In this document: in pieces, positions 14,337 through 23,795 of the stretch
Layout of the letters: each line of letters begins with the position of its first letter
Numbering within the stretch: position 1 is the stretch's first letter
Origin: Christensenella sp. UBA5893
GTDB taxonomy: Bacteria > Bacillota > Clostridia > Christensenellales > UBA1242
NCBI GenBank assembly: GCA_002431905.1
Contig: DJER01000027.1
Span: 1 to 51,410, forward strand
Length of the DNA: 51,410 nucleotides
Direction: 5' to 3'
Program-made: the position numbers and the translations under genes
Notes under the pieces: model-generated
The model's database searches: none
What the model saw: the letters and a program-made list of their open reading frames with translations, nothing else
What the model was told of the DNA's origin: nothing

Positions 14337-15794
14337 ATGACATGGTTTGTTGATATGTTGGGGCAAACATCACAAGTAACGCAAATAATCGTTTCGCTTG
14401 CTATAATGATGTTATTTGGTTTTTTATTGACAAGATTAACAAAGCTTGTAAAGTTGCCAAACGTTACCGGTTACATAATTGCAGGTATAATAATTGGCCC
14501 TTATTGCTTAAACCTTGTGCCAAGTGGCATTATTTCAAAAATGGACTTTATATCGGATATAGCTTTGGCGTTTATTGCTTTTAGTGTTGGAGAATTTTTT
14601 AAACTTGACACGTTAAAAAAGAGTGGTTGGAAAATAATTGTTTTAACAATATTTGAAGCACTTATGGCATCAGTTGTTGTGTTTGTTGTAATGTTCTTCA
14701 TTTTGCATATAAGTTTATCATTCTCAATTGTTCTTGCAGCACTTGCTTCGGCAACGGCACCTGCATCAACAATAATGACAATAAGACAAACAAAAGCAAA
14801 AGGCGATTTTGTTGATACATTGCTTCAAGTTGTTGCACTTGACGATGTTGTCAGCTTGGTCGCATATAGCGTTGCCATTTCAATTGCAATGGCTGGAAAT
14901 GGTGGGGATGGTTTTAGTTTTGCAGTTGTTGGTTTGCCAATATTAAAGAACCTTGCTTGTCTTGTTATTGGGGCAGTCCTTGGCTTTGTTTTGGCTTTGC
15001 TTATGAAAATTAAACATAGTTCAGACAACAGACTTATCATTGTCATTTGTGTGCTATTTGTCTTTTGTGCAATAGGTTCACTATTGGACGTTTCGCCATT
15101 ACTTGGTTGTATGATAATTGGAATGGTGTATATAAATGTGTCAAAAGACGAAAAGTTATTCCTTCAAGTCAATTATTTCAGTCCACCAATTTTACTGTTG
15201 TTTTTTGTAAGTTCAGGACTAAAATTTAATTTGTCATCATTGTTTGCTGGTTCAACTGCAATCTTTACAATTCCACTTTGGGCAATTGGACTAATTTATT
15301 TCTTTACAAGAATAGTTGGCAAATATTTGGGAGCATATCTTGGGTGCTTGACAATAAAGAAAAAGAAAGAAGTGCGAAATTATTTGGGACTGGCACTTAT
15401 CCCTCAAGCAGGAGTTGCAATTGGACTTGCGGCTATGGGTGCAAGAACAATAGGTGGAGAACTTGGAAGTGCACTGCAAACAATAATTTTGGCATCAAGT
15501 GTTCTTTATGAGTTAATTGGTCCCGCTTGTGCAAAATTGTCACTATATTTGTCAAAGTCATATTCAAACAAATTGGAAGATGTTGCAACAGATGTTGAAA
15601 CAACAACAAATGATGGCGAACAAAAAACTGCCGCACAACTTTTGATTGAAAGAATACAAGACATTTCAAACAAAAATAAAAGTGAAATTTCGCAGGAAGA
15701 AAAAGAAGAAAATGCCTTTAATGAGGCGGGCGAGGAAGACCTCGAAATGTACTATAACGATTTTAGAAATCGTAATTTAAGAAGAAGGTTATAA
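14337..15794 (+). CDS. Cation:proton antiporter (CPA2/KefB-like)
   Basis: 485 residues from ATG 14337, the start correctly spaced from AAGGAG (14321-14326); a TTG nine bases upstream is too close to that site. About twelve hydrophobic helices cover residues 10-400, with family features such as LPNVTGYIIAGIIIGP near the N-terminus and VVALDDVVSL in the middle helix that carries the ion-binding acids. A hydrophilic acidic tail of about 80 residues follows instead of a clear RCK/TrkA domain. It should exchange Na+ or K+ for H+ across the membrane. The mgtC-like gene follows after 11 bp in the same operon. Confidence 0.88.
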   Translation: MTWFVDMLGQTSQVTQIIVSLAIMMLFGFLLTRLTKLVKLPNVTGYIIAGIIIGPYCLNLVPSGIISKMDFISDIALAFIAFSVGEFFKLDTLKKSGWKIIVLTIFEALMASVVVFVVMFFILHISLSFSIVLAALASATAPASTIMTIRQTKAKGDFVDTLLQVVALDDVVSLVAYSVAISIAMAGNGGDGFSFAVVGLPILKNLACLVIGAVLGFVLALLMKIKHSSDNRLIIVICVLFVFCAIGSLLDVSPLLGCMIIGMVYINVSKDEKLFLQVNYFSPPILLLFFVSSGLKFNLSSLFAGSTAIFTIPLWAIGLIYFFTRIVGKYLGAYLGCLTIKKKKEVRNYLGLALIPQAGVAIGLAAMGARTIGGELGSALQTIILASSVLYELIGPACAKLSLYLSKSYSNKLEDVATDVETTTNDGEQKTAAQLLIERIQDISNKNKSEISQEEKEENAFNEAGEEDLEMYYNDFRNRNLRRRL

Positions 15795-15805
15795 AGGAGA
15801 AATTT

Positions 15806-16528
15806 ATGAATATTATAGATCCATTGGCAACGGTTATGGGAGAGTGGTCAGCAAAAATAACAGTTGGTTCAATTTTTTTAAGATTATTTTTGACAATAGT
15901 TTTGTCAGCAATTTTAGGTTGTGAAAGAGCAAGCAAAAGACATTCTGCTGGGTTAAGAACTTTTATGGTAATTTGCCTTGCATCAACAATTGCAAGTATG
16001 CTTGATGAATTTTTTATTGCAACATATGGAATGACATTCCCGGTTGTTTCACTTGGTGCAGTTATTGCACTTGCTTCAATAAGCAACAGCTCAATTATCT
16101 TTTCAGCAAAAAGCCAAATTAGGGGACTTACAACATCAGCAAGTTTATGGGCTTGTGGAATAATTGGTTTGTGCATTGGTGTTGGATTTTACACAGTTGC
16201 TTTAATTGGTTTTGCAATTCTTTTGTGTAGTTTATCGTTGCTCCCTGGTGCAGAGAGATTTTTGAAAAATCGTTCAAATCATTTTGAAATACATTTGGAG
16301 TTGGATAACAAAAGCAGTTTGCCAAACTTTATGGCAACAATAAGGGAACTTGGACTTAGAATTGATGAAATAGAACTAAACTCTGCATATCTAAATTCAG
16401 GGTTAAGTGTGTATAGTGTAAGTTTGACCATCATAAGTCCAGAATTAAAAAAATATAAAACACACACCGAAATTATTTCAGCAATACAATCTCTTGAATA
16501 TGTAAATTATATTGAAGAAATGAAATAA
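15806..16528 (+). CDS. MgtC/SapB family membrane protein
   Basis: 240 residues. The N-terminal part has four to five transmembrane helices with the MgtC motif ILGCERASKRHSAGLRTFM (about residues 35-55) and LGAVIALASI. The C-terminal 90 residues form a soluble ACT-like domain. MgtC proteins act in magnesium homeostasis and in control of membrane energetics. AAAGGAG precedes the ATG and the gene is co-transcribed with the antiporter, so the pair probably serves ion balance. Confidence 0.88.
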   Translation: MNIIDPLATVMGEWSAKITVGSIFLRLFLTIVLSAILGCERASKRHSAGLRTFMVICLASTIASMLDEFFIATYGMTFPVVSLGAVIALASISNSSIIFSAKSQIRGLTTSASLWACGIIGLCIGVGFYTVALIGFAILLCSLSLLPGAERFLKNRSNHFEIHLELDNKSSLPNFMATIRELGLRIDEIELNSAYLNSGLSVYSVSLTIISPELKKYKTHTEIISAIQSLEYVNYIEEMK

Positions 16529-16590
16529 AAAATGCAGACAAATGTGAAGTGACCCCTACGGGGTTCACTTCAAATGTGCCTGCATTTTTA
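16528..16590 (+). terminator. Terminator after the mgtC-like gene
   Basis: A long hairpin has an outer stem AAAAATGCAG/CTGCATTTTT (16528-16537, 16580-16589) and an inner stem TGAAGTGACCCC/GGGGTTCACTTCA with the short loop TAC. It starts at the stop codon and ends the antiporter-mgtC unit. Confidence 0.85.
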
Positions 16591-16639
16591 TATTGCCAAA
16601 AAAGAAAATGTTTTGTATAATCGTTTCAAGGAGAATTTT

Positions 16640-17131
16640 ATGACAACTGAAGAATTATTAAAACTTCCAATTGCTGAATTGGTTGATATGGGCATATGCC
16701 CAACGTGTTTAAACAGGGAAACAAATGGTGGAGTTTATGGTAACGACAGCAATTTGAGAATTTATGAGGACAAAGACATTGACTGTCTATTTGTTGCGAA
16801 TCCAAGAGCAAAAGGGCATATGGCAATTATAAGCAAAACACATTATCACGATATGAGCGAAGCACCTGATGAACTTAATGAAAAAATTGTTAAATTTGCA
16901 AAACAATTTATGATTGCAATAAAACAAATTTTTGGTTGTGAAAGGGTGTATATGTGCACAATGTGTGATGGAGCAAATAATCATTATCATATTCAACTTA
17001 TTCCAAGATATAAAGAAGAGAAACGTGGGTCATCTAATTTCGTTAAACCAAGAATGGAATATGTTTTTGACAAAGAAAAAACTGAAAAATTAAAAAAATA
17101 TATAAATAATTATGCTCAAAAAGAGAATTAG
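16640..17131 (+). CDS. HIT-domain nucleotide-binding protein
   Basis: 163 residues from ATG 16640 (AAGGAG before it). It has a Cys pair near the N-terminus (GICPTCLNRE), a central HIT core (LFVANPRAKGHMAIISKTHYHDM) and the active-site strand NNHYHIQLIPRY, where the third position of the His triad is Gln as in the GalT-like branch. Such proteins hydrolyse or transfer nucleoside monophosphates. The 3' end overlaps that of metK by 4 bp on the opposite strand. Exact substrate is unknown. Confidence 0.82.
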   Translation: MTTEELLKLPIAELVDMGICPTCLNRETNGGVYGNDSNLRIYEDKDIDCLFVANPRAKGHMAIISKTHYHDMSEAPDELNEKIVKFAKQFMIAIKQIFGCERVYMCTMCDGANNHYHIQLIPRYKEEKRGSSNFVKPRMEYVFDKEKTEKLKKYINNYAQKEN

Positions 17132-18210
17132 TCTTTAATTTTTTCCCAAGAAAATTCATTTCTGCCAAAGTGTCCAAAGCACGCAGTATTTTTGTAGATA
17201 GGTTTGTTTAAGTCGAGTTCGTTAATTATGTTTTGTGAACTAAAATCAAAGTTTTTGTTTACATATTCATATATTTTTTCGAGTTCGACTTTTTCTGTGC
17301 CAAATGTGTCAATATATATAGAAATTGGTTCTTTTAGTCCAATTCCATATGACACACCAATTTCACACTTGTCTGCAAGGTTGTGAGCAACAATATTTTT
17401 GGCGACATATCTTGCATAATATGCTCCACTTCGGTCAACTTTGCTGGCATTTTTGCTAGAAAAACATCCGCCACCAACTTTAGCTAGTCCACCATAGGTG
17501 TCAACAACAATTTTCCTTCCAACGCAACCACTGTCTGAAAATGACCCCCAAACAGTGAATTTTCCACTTGGGTTAATAATATAGGTCGTTTTTGTTGTCA
17601 TTGTTTTATAATTTGACAAAATGGGAGCGAGCACTTTTTCTTTGATTATTATTGTTATGTCTTTTAAATCAATGTTTTTATTGTGAGAAACCGAAACAAG
17701 CACAGTTGTGATATTTATTGGAGTGTTGTCATCATATTCAACGGATACTTGGCACTTTGCATCGGCATAAAAGTTGTTATCGTTTTTTCTAAAATCATCA
17801 TATTGCTTCATAATTTTGTGAGCAATTAAAATTGGAAGTGGCATATATTCTTTTGTTTCATTTGTGGCATAACCAAACACAATGCCTTGGTCATTTGCAC
17901 ATATTTCTGTTTTTACAACTGCTTGATTTATGTCGGGGCTTTGCTCACTAATTTCTTTGATTATTTCAAAGTCTTGTGTGTAACCAATTTCTTTCAAAAC
18001 CTGTCTTGAAATTTTTTCATAATCAATCTTTGCTTTTGTTGTGGCCTCGCCATAGATAAATAGCTTGTTGTTTTTTATGGCACATTCAACGGCCATCATA
18101 GAATTTTTGTCTTGCGATAATGCTTCGTCCAAAAATGAATCGGCAATAAAATCGCAAGTTTTGTCTGGGTGTCCAATATTGACACTTTCACTCGTTAAAA
18201 TTTTTTTCAT
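17128..18210 (-). CDS. metK: S-adenosylmethionine synthetase
   Basis: 360 residues. It makes S-adenosylmethionine from methionine and ATP. The N-terminal TSESVNIGHPDKTCDFIADSFLDE carries the ATP-binding His-Pro-Asp; GVGG-type loops appear as GGLAKVGGGCFSSKNASKVDRSGAYYARY, a slightly altered form of the usual GGGAFSGKDxxKVDRS box, and YGIGLKEP is near the C-terminus. It is a little shorter than typical MetK (about 395) and more divergent than usual for Firmicutes. AAAGGT precedes the ATG and a SAM-I riboswitch controls it. Confidence 0.92.
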   Translation of the reverse strand: MKKILTSESVNIGHPDKTCDFIADSFLDEALSQDKNSMMAVECAIKNNKLFIYGEATTKAKIDYEKISRQVLKEIGYTQDFEIIKEISEQSPDINQAVVKTEICANDQGIVFGYATNETKEYMPLPILIAHKIMKQYDDFRKNDNNFYADAKCQVSVEYDDNTPINITTVLVSVSHNKNIDLKDITIIIKEKVLAPILSNYKTMTTKTTYIINPSGKFTVWGSFSDSGCVGRKIVVDTYGGLAKVGGGCFSSKNASKVDRSGAYYARYVAKNIVAHNLADKCEIGVSYGIGLKEPISIYIDTFGTEKVELEKIYEYVNKNFDFSSQNIINELDLNKPIYKNTACFGHFGRNEFSWEKIKD

Positions 18211-18239
18211 ATATTTTTACCTTTTATTATAAATTTCCA

Positions 18240-18370
18240 TAAAAAAATTCCATCGAAATCGATGGAATAGTATAATAAAAAATAAACCATCGAAATCAGC
18301 CTTTAGCACCTTTTCAAAAAGATAGGTTGCTGTGTGGTCATAGGGGCTGTCCCTTACACACTCTTTATGG
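18240..18370 (-). ncRNA. SAM-I (S-box) riboswitch with terminator upstream of metK
   Basis: Reading the minus strand, the aptamer landmarks appear in order: AGAGTGTG, AAGGGACAGCCCCTATGA, CACACAGCAACC and AAGGTGCTAA. They are followed by an expression platform whose terminator is ATTCCATCG/CGATGGAAT (18247-18255, 18260-18268) with a T7 run. A second copy of the CGATGG arm between aptamer and terminator can form the competing pairing. High SAM should end transcription before metK. Confidence 0.9.
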
Positions 18371-18403
18371 ATAATTTGATATTACAACAAAAATTTTCTA
18401 TTG

Positions 18404-18928
18404 TCAATTGTTATGTTTAAGAAATGATGCAACTTGTGGAGCACAAATAATAAACCAACTTGCAAAGTCTTGTGGGGAAGAAACTAACTCTTTGTTTAGT
18501 TCATCAATACTAATCCATTTGTATTCACTTGCTTCTTCCAAGTTTAATTTTATCTCTCCGTCATATTTTCCAATAAGCACATGATCAAGTTCGTATTCAT
18601 ACAACGAGTCATTGAATTTGTGCATATATGTAAATGTAAATAACTCCCTTAAGTCTGCCGAAATTCCCAATTCTTCAATAAGTCTATTTTTTGCTGACAA
18701 AACAATGTTCTCGTCTTTTTGTGGGTGAGAACAGCATGCATTTGCCCAAAGCCCGCCACTATGGTATTTGTTTTCTGCACGTTTCTGAATTAAGATTTCT
18801 TTGTTATTATTGTACAAAAATACACTAAACGCACGATGAAGTACGGGGGATTTGTGGACATCTTCTTTTGATATAACTCCCAGTTGGTTGTCAAAAATAT
18901 CAACTTTCACTAAATTATTCCTAATCAT
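18404..18928 (-). CDS. idi: Isopentenyl-diphosphate delta-isomerase, type 1
   Basis: 174 residues of the Nudix-fold type 1 isomerase, which interconverts IPP and DMAPP. Visible are HRAFSVFLYNN, the catalytic Cys in WANACCSHP (about residues 61-69), the Nudix-like KNRLIEELG helix, and the second acidic site ELDHVLIG with EEASEYKWIS. Length is normal. AAGGAG lies before the ATG. Type 1 enzymes are less usual in Gram-positive bacteria than the FMN-dependent type 2, so the gene may have been acquired. Confidence 0.92.
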   Translation of the reverse strand: MIRNNLVKVDIFDNQLGVISKEDVHKSPVLHRAFSVFLYNNNKEILIQKRAENKYHSGGLWANACCSHPQKDENIVLSAKNRLIEELGISADLRELFTFTYMHKFNDSLYEYELDHVLIGKYDGEIKLNLEEASEYKWISIDELNKELVSSPQDFASWFIICAPQVASFLKHNN

Positions 18929-19260
18929 ACTATCTCCTTAAATAATATATTTAAAGTATACAAAAAAATTGTCAGTTTGGCAAATCATTATACATAAGTA
19001 TGCAAGAATATAGGATAAAAATAATCAAAACCATATAAAATATATAACAAGTTATGTAAAAAAGTGGAGATAAAAACATCTCTCATACAATTGTATTAAG
19101 AAATATTGGAATCCAAACTGTTATATTTTTCATGAGTACATGAAGAAAATTCAAGTTTGTCATTATCAAAAATTGCCAAGTCTTCAAAGTTGTTTAGGAT
19201 ATACTTCATTGTTATATTCATACCAACTCCAATTATTTTCATACTATAGCATAAATAAAC
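18929..19260. other. Intergenic region between idi and tRNA-Ser
   Basis: No convincing gene. A minus-strand ORF of 41 codons (19096-19221), starting MNITMKYILNNFEDLAIF, has GGAG 5 nt before its ATG and a TATAGT further up (19243-19248), but no good -35 and no family I recognise. It is recorded as a possible small protein only. Confidence 0.3.
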
Positions 19261-19261
19261 A

Positions 19262-19283
19262 AAAAGAAAAGTCCAAAGGACTT
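19262..19283 (-). terminator. Terminator of the tRNA-Ser gene
   Basis: An AAAAGTCC/GGACTTTT stem with a 3-nt loop lies directly downstream of the tRNA on the minus strand and is followed there by a T-rich run. Confidence 0.8.
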
Positions 19284-19298
19284 TTCTATTTGTTTTCT

Positions 19299-19386
19299 TG
19301 GCAGAAGGAATGGGATTTGAACCCATGATACCTTTCGGTATACCGGTTTTCGAGACCAGCACATTCAACCGCTCTGACATCCTTCC
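19299..19386 (-). tRNA. tRNA-Ser (anticodon CGA)
   Basis: Class II tRNA on the minus strand. The 5' acceptor strand is GGAAGGA and the 3' strand TCCTTCT with discriminator G and encoded CCA. The anticodon arm is CTGGTCTCGAAAACCGG with anticodon CGA. A long variable arm (TATACC/GGTATC around GAAA) and the T-arm ATGGGTTCAAATCCCAT complete it. Position 1 forms a G-U pair with the 3' strand. Confidence 0.95.
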
Positions 19387-19448
19387 ACAGCAAGAGTATA
19401 ATAACATAAAAAGGGAAAGAATGCAAATTTTATTTGGTTTTTGTTTTA

Positions 19449-20684
19449 CTAATCATGAATGTCAATAATCGCACCTTTGCCTTTACCATAGGTATCCAAA
19501 AGTTTTATTTTATCTTTTGTAAACTTTTCCAAACCACCAACATGAATGTTATAGTTTTGTATAAAGCCATACGATTCTTGGTTGAGTTCAATTATGATGT
19601 CATTTTTTAATCCGTACACATTATTTTCATCAAGGTTAGATGATATAAATGCAACCATTTGTCCATACCTATTAAACAATGCCTTTATGTACAAATTTAA
19701 TTCTAAGTAAGGCAAAATTGTAGGTAACTGCTTTGCTTTACTAACGGCATCTTGAATTTCTCTGTATTGTTCAACTTTCATTTTTCTTTCTCCAACCATT
19801 TTAAATGCAAAATCTTGTTCGCTGGACATGGTATCTATGTCGGGACTAAATCCGTCTTTTTCAAATTTTAGTGAAATGTTGTTTCCCAAGTCCAAGAAAG
19901 AATTTCTTGTGTCTTCGGTGATTTCTTTATACTTAAAACTAAGTGTCTTACTATAATAATTAATATTATTATTTCTGTATATTTTTAGGGCAATTTGATT
20001 AAATATTGGCATAAGACATATAAACAGAGACCAATAACATAGGTGAACATATATATTATCCGTTAAAAATATTATTAGGGAATAAATCATAAGGTCTAAA
20101 AAGTAAAACGAAAAAACACCGATAGAATAATTTTTTGAAAATGGGGTTTGTAAATGTAAGATTCTATATTTATCCAAAATGTTTAAAGGCTTTGCGTTTG
20201 CTTTTATATTTCTAATAATTGAATATACAAGAACGGCAATAGTAAGGAGAAGTAAACTACACATAACAATTATACCTGTTTGAATATCATTTTTTTCTAA
20301 TTCAATACCTTTGTTATAATCAAAATTAAATACAGAGCTTGTAATACCAAGGACTTCAATAGTTCCATCACTTGTTATTGTAGAAAGAATTACCTCATTA
20401 TCTTCAATTTGTTTTACTTCGTTAAAATTTATTTTATCCGCAACAATATCATAGATTACATATTTTGTACCGTCACTATCTTGAATAGTTATCCTTTTAT
20501 CACTCTTTTTGTTTTCAACAACCGAAGTAATGTGAGTTTGTATATTTACAATATTTTGTGGTTTGTAAATAAGGTACATTTGAGTTAAAATTGCTACAAA
20601 AAGTATAAATACCATTACAATCAAAATTGAAACGACCACTTGTCCACTTACTTTTTTATTTTTTGGTTTTTCAAGATTTTGCAT
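19449..20684 (-). CDS. Membrane protein of unknown function
   Basis: 411 residues. Hydrophobic segments lie near residues 15-40, 140-160, 195-212 and 216-240, and a soluble C-terminal half of about 170 residues follows. The stretch between the first two helices (about residues 45-130, with the run ITIQDSDGTKYVIYDIVADK) is a soluble beta-rich domain probably outside the cell. AAAGGATT precedes the ATG. The gene stands alone between tRNA-Ser and a divergent membrane-protein gene. I do not recognise a family. Confidence 0.75.
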   Translation of the reverse strand: MQNLEKPKNKKVSGQVVVSILIVMVFILFVAILTQMYLIYKPQNIVNIQTHITSVVENKKSDKRITIQDSDGTKYVIYDIVADKINFNEVKQIEDNEVILSTITSDGTIEVLGITSSVFNFDYNKGIELEKNDIQTGIIVMCSLLLLTIAVLVYSIIRNIKANAKPLNILDKYRILHLQTPFSKNYSIGVFSFYFLDLMIYSLIIFLTDNIYVHLCYWSLFICLMPIFNQIALKIYRNNNINYYSKTLSFKYKEITEDTRNSFLDLGNNISLKFEKDGFSPDIDTMSSEQDFAFKMVGERKMKVEQYREIQDAVSKAKQLPTILPYLELNLYIKALFNRYGQMVAFISSNLDENNVYGLKNDIIIELNQESYGFIQNYNIHVGGLEKFTKDKIKLLDTYGKGKGAIIDIHD

Positions 20685-20860
20685 AATTTTTAATCCTTTT
20701 AGATATTTATTATTATATGTATATAATAATTACCCAAAAATATCAAGTTTTGTTTGATAAATAAAAATAATTGCTTTATATAAAAATATAAAAAATCTAT
20801 ATTTGAAAAATGTTTTGAAAAATGAAAATATTGTGTTATTATATCAAAAAGGGGAAATTT

Positions 20861-21544
20861 ATGGAAAGAACAAAAAAAATATTGATGATTTCGTCATTAT
20901 CATGCCTTGCCGCTGCATGTCTTATGCTTATTTTGGCGGTTTTTGGCGTGCCAGTTTTTAAAGGTATACAATTAAGAGTGTTACTTGTTTTAAGTACATT
21001 TGCAATTGCTTGCGGACTTGCAATTGGCGAGTTGTCGGTTATTCAAAAAAATAAAATTTTGGGGTATGTAAGCATTGGACTTTTGGGGGTGTCTGTATTA
21101 TTTGCACTTATAATATTTTGCTCAAGCATTTTAGATAATGGTGGTGTTTTTGTAAAGATTACAGGAACATTTGCATTGCTCAGCATCTTGTTTATAATAA
21201 TAGTTTCAAATTATATAAAATTAGGAAAAACAATGTTAGGTTTGCAAATTCCAACATATATTGCACTTATACTTTTAGATTTGTTTTTAATTCTGTTAGT
21301 TTGTGGCGTGTCAATATTTGAGATAAAAGGTATGCTTGAAGCATTTGTTATTCTTATTATATTAAATGTAGGACTGTTGATTGCCACATCTGTTATTGCA
21401 TCAAAAAAGAGAAATTCGGGGAATTATCAAGACGATAAAAAATATGATAATATAGAAGAATTGAAATCGCAAATCACAGCCTTAAAAAATGAGAATGAAC
21501 TATTAAAAAAAGAAAATGAAGAATTAAAGGCAAAGCTGAAATAA
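20861..21544 (+). CDS. Six-helix membrane protein with C-terminal coiled coil
   Basis: 227 residues from ATG 20861, which follows AAGGGG; an in-frame ATG 13 codons upstream has no such site. About six hydrophobic helices fill residues 8-180. A charged tail ends in a heptad-like coiled coil (IEELKSQITALKNENELLKK and on), suggesting self-association or binding to a partner on the cytoplasmic side. A shared bidirectional terminator separates it from the convergent XRE gene. Function unknown. Confidence 0.75.
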   Translation: MERTKKILMISSLSCLAAACLMLILAVFGVPVFKGIQLRVLLVLSTFAIACGLAIGELSVIQKNKILGYVSIGLLGVSVLFALIIFCSSILDNGGVFVKITGTFALLSILFIIIVSNYIKLGKTMLGLQIPTYIALILLDLFLILLVCGVSIFEIKGMLEAFVILIILNVGLLIATSVIASKKRNSGNYQDDKKYDNIEELKSQITALKNENELLKKENEELKAKLK

Positions 21545-21550
21545 AAATAA

Positions 21551-21576
21551 AAGTTGTAAGTGAAAACTTACAACTA
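21551..21576. terminator. Bidirectional terminator between convergent genes
   Basis: A perfect 10-bp stem AGTTGTAAGT/ACTTACAACT (21552-21561, 21566-21575) closes on a GAAA tetraloop, with A/T-rich tails on both strands. It serves the coiled-coil membrane protein and the convergent XRE gene. Confidence 0.85.
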
Positions 21577-21581
21577 TTTTA

Positions 21582-21824
21582 TTATTCTAAATCAATTAGA
21601 TCATTATTAAATAAATCGCAATTCAAAAAATCAATGACAGACATATCAAAACCTTTGGCAAGCATAATAACTGTTTTTAGTGTAACATTTTTGTTTCGTT
21701 CATTCATTATACACATCATTGTTCCATGCTGTATTCCAGATTTTTGTTCCAGCCTATAAAGTGTCATATTATTTTTAGCCAACAATTCACTCACTCTAAG
21801 CCCAACTGCTTTACAAACGTTCAT
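21582..21824 (-). CDS. Small XRE-family repressor-like protein
   Basis: 80 residues from the ATG at 21824, chosen because TTGGAG lies 6 nt before it; an ATG 6 codons upstream lacks such a site. A single helix-turn-helix domain fills the protein (SELLAKNNMTLYRLEQKSGIQHGTMMCIM, then TLKTVIMLAKGFDMSVIDFL). It is divergent from the XRE/helical-repeat, unknown and exonuclease operon and shares its promoter region, so it probably controls that operon and itself. Confidence 0.85.
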   Translation of the reverse strand: MNVCKAVGLRVSELLAKNNMTLYRLEQKSGIQHGTMMCIMNERNKNVTLKTVIMLAKGFDMSVIDFLNCDLFNNDLIDLE

Positions 21825-21842
21825 TTTTTGCTCCAAATTCAT

Positions 21843-22070
21843 CTCAACAATTTGTTGATTTTACCCTTTAAGTTTAACAAATATACAAATTTCATTTACG
21901 TAGTTAAAACTACATAAATTGTTTGTGAATACATACAATTTGTGGTAAAATATCTACGATAGGTAGATTAAATATTGATTATTATTTTAATCTCTAATTC
22001 GGCTTAACCATAAGTAGGTTTACTATTGTGTTGGATTAAGTATAAAATCATTAATAGGGAAGGAGGATTT
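21843..22070 (+). promoter_or_regulatory. Divergent promoter and operator region
   Basis: For the rightward operon: TTGTGA (21923-21928), 17 bp, TAAAAT (21946-21951). Two inverted repeats could bind the XRE proteins: GTAGTT-AA-AACTAC just before the -35 (about 21900-21913) and ATCTAC-GATAG-GTAGAT just after the -10 (about 21952-21968). They share the half-site GTAG. The mRNA would have a leader of roughly 110 nt. Confidence 0.6.
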
Positions 22071-23795
22071 ATGTTATTCAAAAAGAAACATAAGATAGGA
22101 GATGCTATCTCAAAATTAAGGAAAGAAAAGGGGTGGACTCAAAACGAACTCGCTGAAAAATTGCAAGTCAGTGATAAGGCAGTTTCAAAATGGGAATCAA
22201 ATAAAGGAGATCCAAGTATTGAGTTTTTACCAGTTTTGGCAGAATTATTCGGAGTAACATTAGACTATTTAATGACAGGAAAAGAAGCAGAAGAAAAAGT
22301 TGTTACAATGAGTAAATTGGAATTGTGTGCCAAAAAAGATGATGTTAATCTATATGAAAAATTAGGATTATCTATTGATTATAAAGATGAAAATGGGAAA
22401 ACCATTCTTGATTATGTTTTTGAATATGAGAGTAAAAAAATTTTTTTAAAAATATCTAAAAATTTTGAGTATGGAATGAGAGCCCATAAAAATGACATTA
22501 CATTTTTAGAAAGATTTTATTACATGAGATTGCTTTGTAACGATACATCTATGTTGAGAGATTTTGTTAGATTAGAATATAAGGATTCAACAATTGATAA
22601 TCATTTGGATAGTTATAAAGATTATATCGGATATAATGGCTCAAGGTATGCGCCAATAAGAAGACAAATTGTCTCAGATAGGATTATTGATTTGTTAATT
22701 TATGGAAAGAATACTGATAAAAATATTAGAAATGCAATGTTATCTCTTAATGAAGATGATAATGCAAAATTTTATTCGCCTGCATTGTTTTATTCGTATA
22801 TTGTATTGTATGTTTTAAAACAAAAAGATTGGAAACTTGCGAAACAACTTATTGAAAATGCACGCTCTTATGATATTAAAAATTCAGAAAGGAAATATGT
22901 TTCTGGGTCATATATTGGACATGTTGAATACCCTAAACAAGTATTTGATATACTTTTGGACAATATGCAGTTTGAATTGCTTACACTTGTTAATGAAACA
23001 AATATGAGAAATAAAGAAAAATATTACTATAGTTCACTTCATAAAGTATATGTTATAGAAGATTTAAGTTATCAAATTGAATCTAGTAAGGTGCGTCATG
23101 ATGAAAAAATTTCACCAAAAGAGAAAAGTTTAAAATTAGCGATACACGATGGCATAGTTTCATTGGATGAATTAATTGCAATAAATGATTTTGACTTATA
23201 TGAAAAGACAATAAAAAATTATCCAATAAGTATTTATGAAAAAGGTTATGAGTTGATAGATAAAAAAGACTACAAAGGATTGTTTGCTTTTATAAATAAA
23301 ATTGGAGGATTTGAAACGGTTATTAATGATTTAAAGAACAAGAATATTGACAAATTACAAAAAGATTATAAAGGTAGTTTAGGATATCTCAAATCCTCCG
23401 ATGAGTTAAATAACAAATATTTAAAGAAATATATTTATGATAATCATCGTGGCATGTTTTCTTCTTCATTTATAAATAAAAATTTGGGGATAGATACTTC
23501 AGCGTCAAGAGAAAATTTTTATAAGGCAAAAAATTACATAGTTTTGGAAAGTGTTCTAAACAACGATGTGAGATTTATTGAGAAAGCTTGCAAAACAGCT
23601 ACACAACAAGAACTTGATGATGCCTTAACCCAAATACAACCCAATAATTTTAAAGGTATAGATATTTTGTTGAACTATGGTGCAAAGGTACATAAAAAAT
23701 GGGTTGATAGTGATGGTGATAGAAGAGATGAAATTGATGAAATAGGAACGGAAGTGTTAAAACAAAATATTAAAGATATTTTAAGGAGAAAGTAA
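22071..23795 (+). CDS. XRE-type HTH protein with long helical-repeat C-terminus
   Basis: 574 residues from ATG 22071 (GGAAGGAGG before it; the frame is open 15 codons further up). Residues 6-65 are a clear helix-turn-helix (ISKLRKEKGWTQNELAEKLQ, SDKAVSKWESNKGDPS). The rest is an alpha-helical array with ankyrin-like stretches (DENGKTILDYVFEYESKKIF; FKGIDILLNYGAKVHKKW near the end). It may bind DNA through the N-terminus and a partner or trigger through the repeats. It is the first gene of an operon with the next two; its TAA is followed at once by the next ATG. C-terminal family not recognised. Confidence 0.8.
   Translation: MLFKKKHKIGDAISKLRKEKGWTQNELAEKLQVSDKAVSKWESNKGDPSIEFLPVLAELFGVTLDYLMTGKEAEEKVVTMSKLELCAKKDDVNLYEKLGLSIDYKDENGKTILDYVFEYESKKIFLKISKNFEYGMRAHKNDITFLERFYYMRLLCNDTSMLRDFVRLEYKDSTIDNHLDSYKDYIGYNGSRYAPIRRQIVSDRIIDLLIYGKNTDKNIRNAMLSLNEDDNAKFYSPALFYSYIVLYVLKQKDWKLAKQLIENARSYDIKNSERKYVSGSYIGHVEYPKQVFDILLDNMQFELLTLVNETNMRNKEKYYYSSLHKVYVIEDLSYQIESSKVRHDEKISPKEKSLKLAIHDGIVSLDELIAINDFDLYEKTIKNYPISIYEKGYELIDKKDYKGLFAFINKIGGFETVINDLKNKNIDKLQKDYKGSLGYLKSSDELNNKYLKKYIYDNHRGMFSSSFINKNLGIDTSASRENFYKAKNYIVLESVLNNDVRFIEKACKTATQQELDDALTQIQPNNFKGIDILLNYGAKVHKKWVDSDGDRRDEIDEIGTEVLKQNIKDILRRK

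Noticed and set aside
15047..15511. Overlapping frames within the antiporter gene, with many Lys/Asn or Ser codons
   Set aside because: They are shadows of a strong coding frame with membrane-protein codon bias and have no starts with ribosome sites.
19096..19407. Longer minus-strand ORF over tRNA-Ser
   Set aside because: Its first half lies on the tRNA gene, so only the downstream 41-codon part could be real, and that is weakly supported.
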